Translations under genes and position numbers: made by a program
Shown: positions 62,404-64,000 of the stretch, one piece after another
How the letters are laid out: the number at the start of each line of letters is the position of its first letter
Numbering within the stretch: the stretch's first letter is position 1
The notes under the pieces: model-generated
The model's database searches: none
What the model saw: only the letters and a program-made list of their open reading frames with translations
What the model was told of the DNA's origin: nothing
NCBI GenBank assembly: GCA_964036045.1
Contig: OZ038388.1
Span: forward strand, 5,427,131-5,491,130
Reading direction: 5' to 3'
Length of the DNA stretch: 64,000 bases
Source of the DNA: Eutreptiella sp. 'Long Island Sound 2002'
Taxonomy: Eukaryota > Euglenozoa > Euglenophyceae > Eutreptiales > Eutreptiaceae

Positions 62404-64000
62404 ATGTGGGGGTCGCAGAAGAAGGAGAGACAAAGAACCATAGCAGGATACTGGATGCAACAGTCACAGCACACGAAAGTGGGACAGGCCAATGAAGTGT
62501 GGGTGCGACTTGCCTGGGCACGAAAACAAGCAGTCCTGCTGGATATACCCAGTGCACTCATGGTATTGGTACGCAATGCCATGGGTCTGGGAATAGTAGG
62601 ATCAGTACACATGGCCCAGAAGAACGAACCCCATGAGTATAAGGGGCAGATGGTGGAAATACTGGAGACACTGGACAAGACTCCACATGATTGGGAGGCA
62701 GTAGGTGGAGACTGGAATCGAGACATACGGTTCCACAGAGAAACCATAGCCACGCTTCTCACCAAGGGCAGGACCGTAGCGTACATGACAGGTCGCCAAC
62801 ACCTGCCAAAGGACTTCTTCATCATAAACGGAATAAATCAGCAACAGAGAGGGGTATGGCTATCTCCAGTAGGGGACCACCCAGTGGTATGGGTCAAAGG
62901 GGAAGTAGAACTGGCAGCAGGAGCAGCACAATCAGACGCCAAGCCGGTCACACCCCAGCAATGGGACAAACACCACAATGTGATGTTCTCAGACTTAGTG
63001 GAGGCATTCAGTGGGAGAAGGACAACACCACAGCAATGGATGCAAATGATACGAGAAACAGTGGTCATCGTGAACAGGGAGTTCAGGAACCAGCTGGAGG
63101 AGGAGACAAAGGATGACAGGGAAACAATCCGGCAGCTCAAGAGAGTGGTCCAGGGCAAAGGCTGGAAAGTAAGAGACAGGGTGCAGCAGTCGCTTACAGC
63201 AAAATACTGGGAGACCACAGTGCAGCAGTGGCGTCAAGTATCACAGCCAGGGATGGCAGGGAGAACATTGAAAGTTCTCAGATTAAAGGCAGCAAATCCC
63301 TTCAAAATACTGCATCAGGTGGAGGACACGGATCGTCAGTGCACAGTGGAAGGGAAAGAAATTCTCACAGTGGTCAGCAAGGAGTGTCTCAAAAAGTACC
63401 CAGTACACACTACAAGAGTACCAGTGGAATGGGTGGAGGACCTAGTGGGAAAACACGTGACGGATGACCGACCACAACGAGTGGAGAGGGCGGCAGAGCT
63501 CATCATCCGCAAAGGGGCAGGACCAGTCTCAATAAGTGCTCTGGTCCACAGAAAAGGAGAGATGGTAAACAAAACAGCAGGAGTGGATGGGTTCACCCCA
63601 GCATTTGTAAAACTGTTTGGAATACAAGCAGCACACCAGTTCATCCAGATACTCAGGATGGGGTACGAACAGTGGCCGGAAGAAGTGAAAGAAGTACTGC
63701 ACATGACAGCACACAAGTCAGAGGGGTGCAATGTCAACAAGAACACAAGGCCCATAAAAATCCTGTCCGCACTACTGCGCATACAGGCAAGACTATTGGC
63801 TCCTCTGGTACAAACCATGACCAGACCGAGGTGGTCGGCAGGCAGACAGTTTGCGGGATACAAAGGCAGCTCAGTGCATGGTATGAGGAGGCTCATGCAC
63901 ATGCTCATCACACAGGCACTAGCCACCAAGGGGGCAGTGGGAGTATTACTGCTGGACATAGCGGGGGCCTTCGATGAAGTCATGAGACAGTCAATCACAG
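62404..64000 (+). CDS. LINE Pol, 5'-truncated: endonuclease and start of reverse transcriptase
   Basis: Open from the minisatellite edge to the window end (532 codons from ATG 62404; no stop). The APE-type endonuclease is represented by its C-terminal half: VGGDWNRDI near residue 101 and SPVGDHPVVW near 155; the first half with the catalytic Glu is missing. A helical linker follows (about 200-330). The reverse transcriptase begins at KTAGVDGFTPAFVKLFG near 390, with NTRPIKILSALLRI near 447, AGYKGSSVHGMRRL near 485 and motif A LLLDIAGAFDEV near 517. The rest lies beyond 64000. The frame is intact, so the insertion looks recent. Start codon is nominal, as the copy is truncated. Confidence 0.85.
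   Translation, partial: MWGSQKKERQRTIAGYWMQQSQHTKVGQANEVWVRLAWARKQAVLLDIPSALMVLVRNAMGLGIVGSVHMAQKNEPHEYKGQMVEILETLDKTPHDWEAVGGDWNRDIRFHRETIATLLTKGRTVAYMTGRQHLPKDFFIINGINQQQRGVWLSPVGDHPVVWVKGEVELAAGAAQSDAKPVTPQQWDKHHNVMFSDLVEAFSGRRTTPQQWMQMIRETVVIVNREFRNQLEEETKDDRETIRQLKRVVQGKGWKVRDRVQQSLTAKYWETTVQQWRQVSQPGMAGRTLKVLRLKAANPFKILHQVEDTDRQCTVEGKEILTVVSKECLKKYPVHTTRVPVEWVEDLVGKHVTDDRPQRVERAAELIIRKGAGPVSISALVHRKGEMVNKTAGVDGFTPAFVKLFGIQAAHQFIQILRMGYEQWPEEVKEVLHMTAHKSEGCNVNKNTRPIKILSALLRIQARLLAPLVQTMTRPRWSAGRQFAGYKGSSVHGMRRLMHMLITQALATKGAVGVLLLDIAGAFDEVMRQSIT

Noticed and set aside
61790-62557. Large open frames of 216-357 codons on both strands
   Set aside because: They are readings of the 16-bp minisatellite, which lacks stops in every frame; composition is purely repetitive.

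Overview
The window is eukaryotic nuclear DNA: it has GT-AG exon structure, LINE, Penelope-like and hAT transposon remains, hammerhead ribozyme motifs, Pol III-type promoter boxes and satellite arrays, and no bacterial operons. The mix (PLOD-type glycosyltransferase, F-box fragment, C48/Ulp protease remnant, non-LTR elements with RNase H, very many G or C homopolymer runs) suggests a protist or alga, perhaps of the green lineage. I cannot name the species. One 200-base N gap (53827-54026) shows it is a scaffold.

Layout. 1-5400: intergenic, with a hammerhead-like motif at 160-203, a tRNA-like SINE head and short GC-rich repeats. 5404-6656: the best cellular gene, a PLOD/procollagen-type glycosyltransferase with one predicted intron. 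6.7-10.5 kb: dispersed repeats and a TA-flanked inverted-repeat element. 10.57-17.02 kb: a 49-bp satellite in alternating orientations, interrupted by a 3.9-kb non-LTR retroelement (10866-14804) with a perfect 19-bp target duplication. 17.6-24.2 kb: a nest holding a SWIM zinc-finger remnant, a Penelope-like reverse transcriptase with a hammerhead motif just downstream, the 3' half of a LINE, and a C48 protease broken by one UGA. 24.9-30.6 kb: tandem units of an element encoding RNase H plus an unrecognised ORF, each starting with a conserved hairpin leader that ends at the ATG and each carrying three small hairpins between its ORFs. 31.4 kb: F-box fragment. 33.1-60.3 kb: short GC-rich exon-like blocks, nearly all phase 0 and all on +, scattered among transposons. 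They look like one or two large host genes whose introns are filled with mobile DNA, including a decayed EN-RT-RNase H LINE (47.0-51.2 kb) and ORF1/Gag-like remnants (42.5-44.9 kb). 57.6-59.5 kb: an hAT relic and a second TA-flanked element. 61.8-62.4 kb: a 16-bp minisatellite, followed directly by a 5'-truncated LINE (endonuclease plus reverse transcriptase) that runs off the window end.

Most coding signal is therefore mobile-element protein at different stages of decay. Several broken frames carry UGA where an Arg CGA codon would fit, consistent with CpG deamination. The least explained system is the tandem RNase H/ORF-b element with its two conserved RNA structures.
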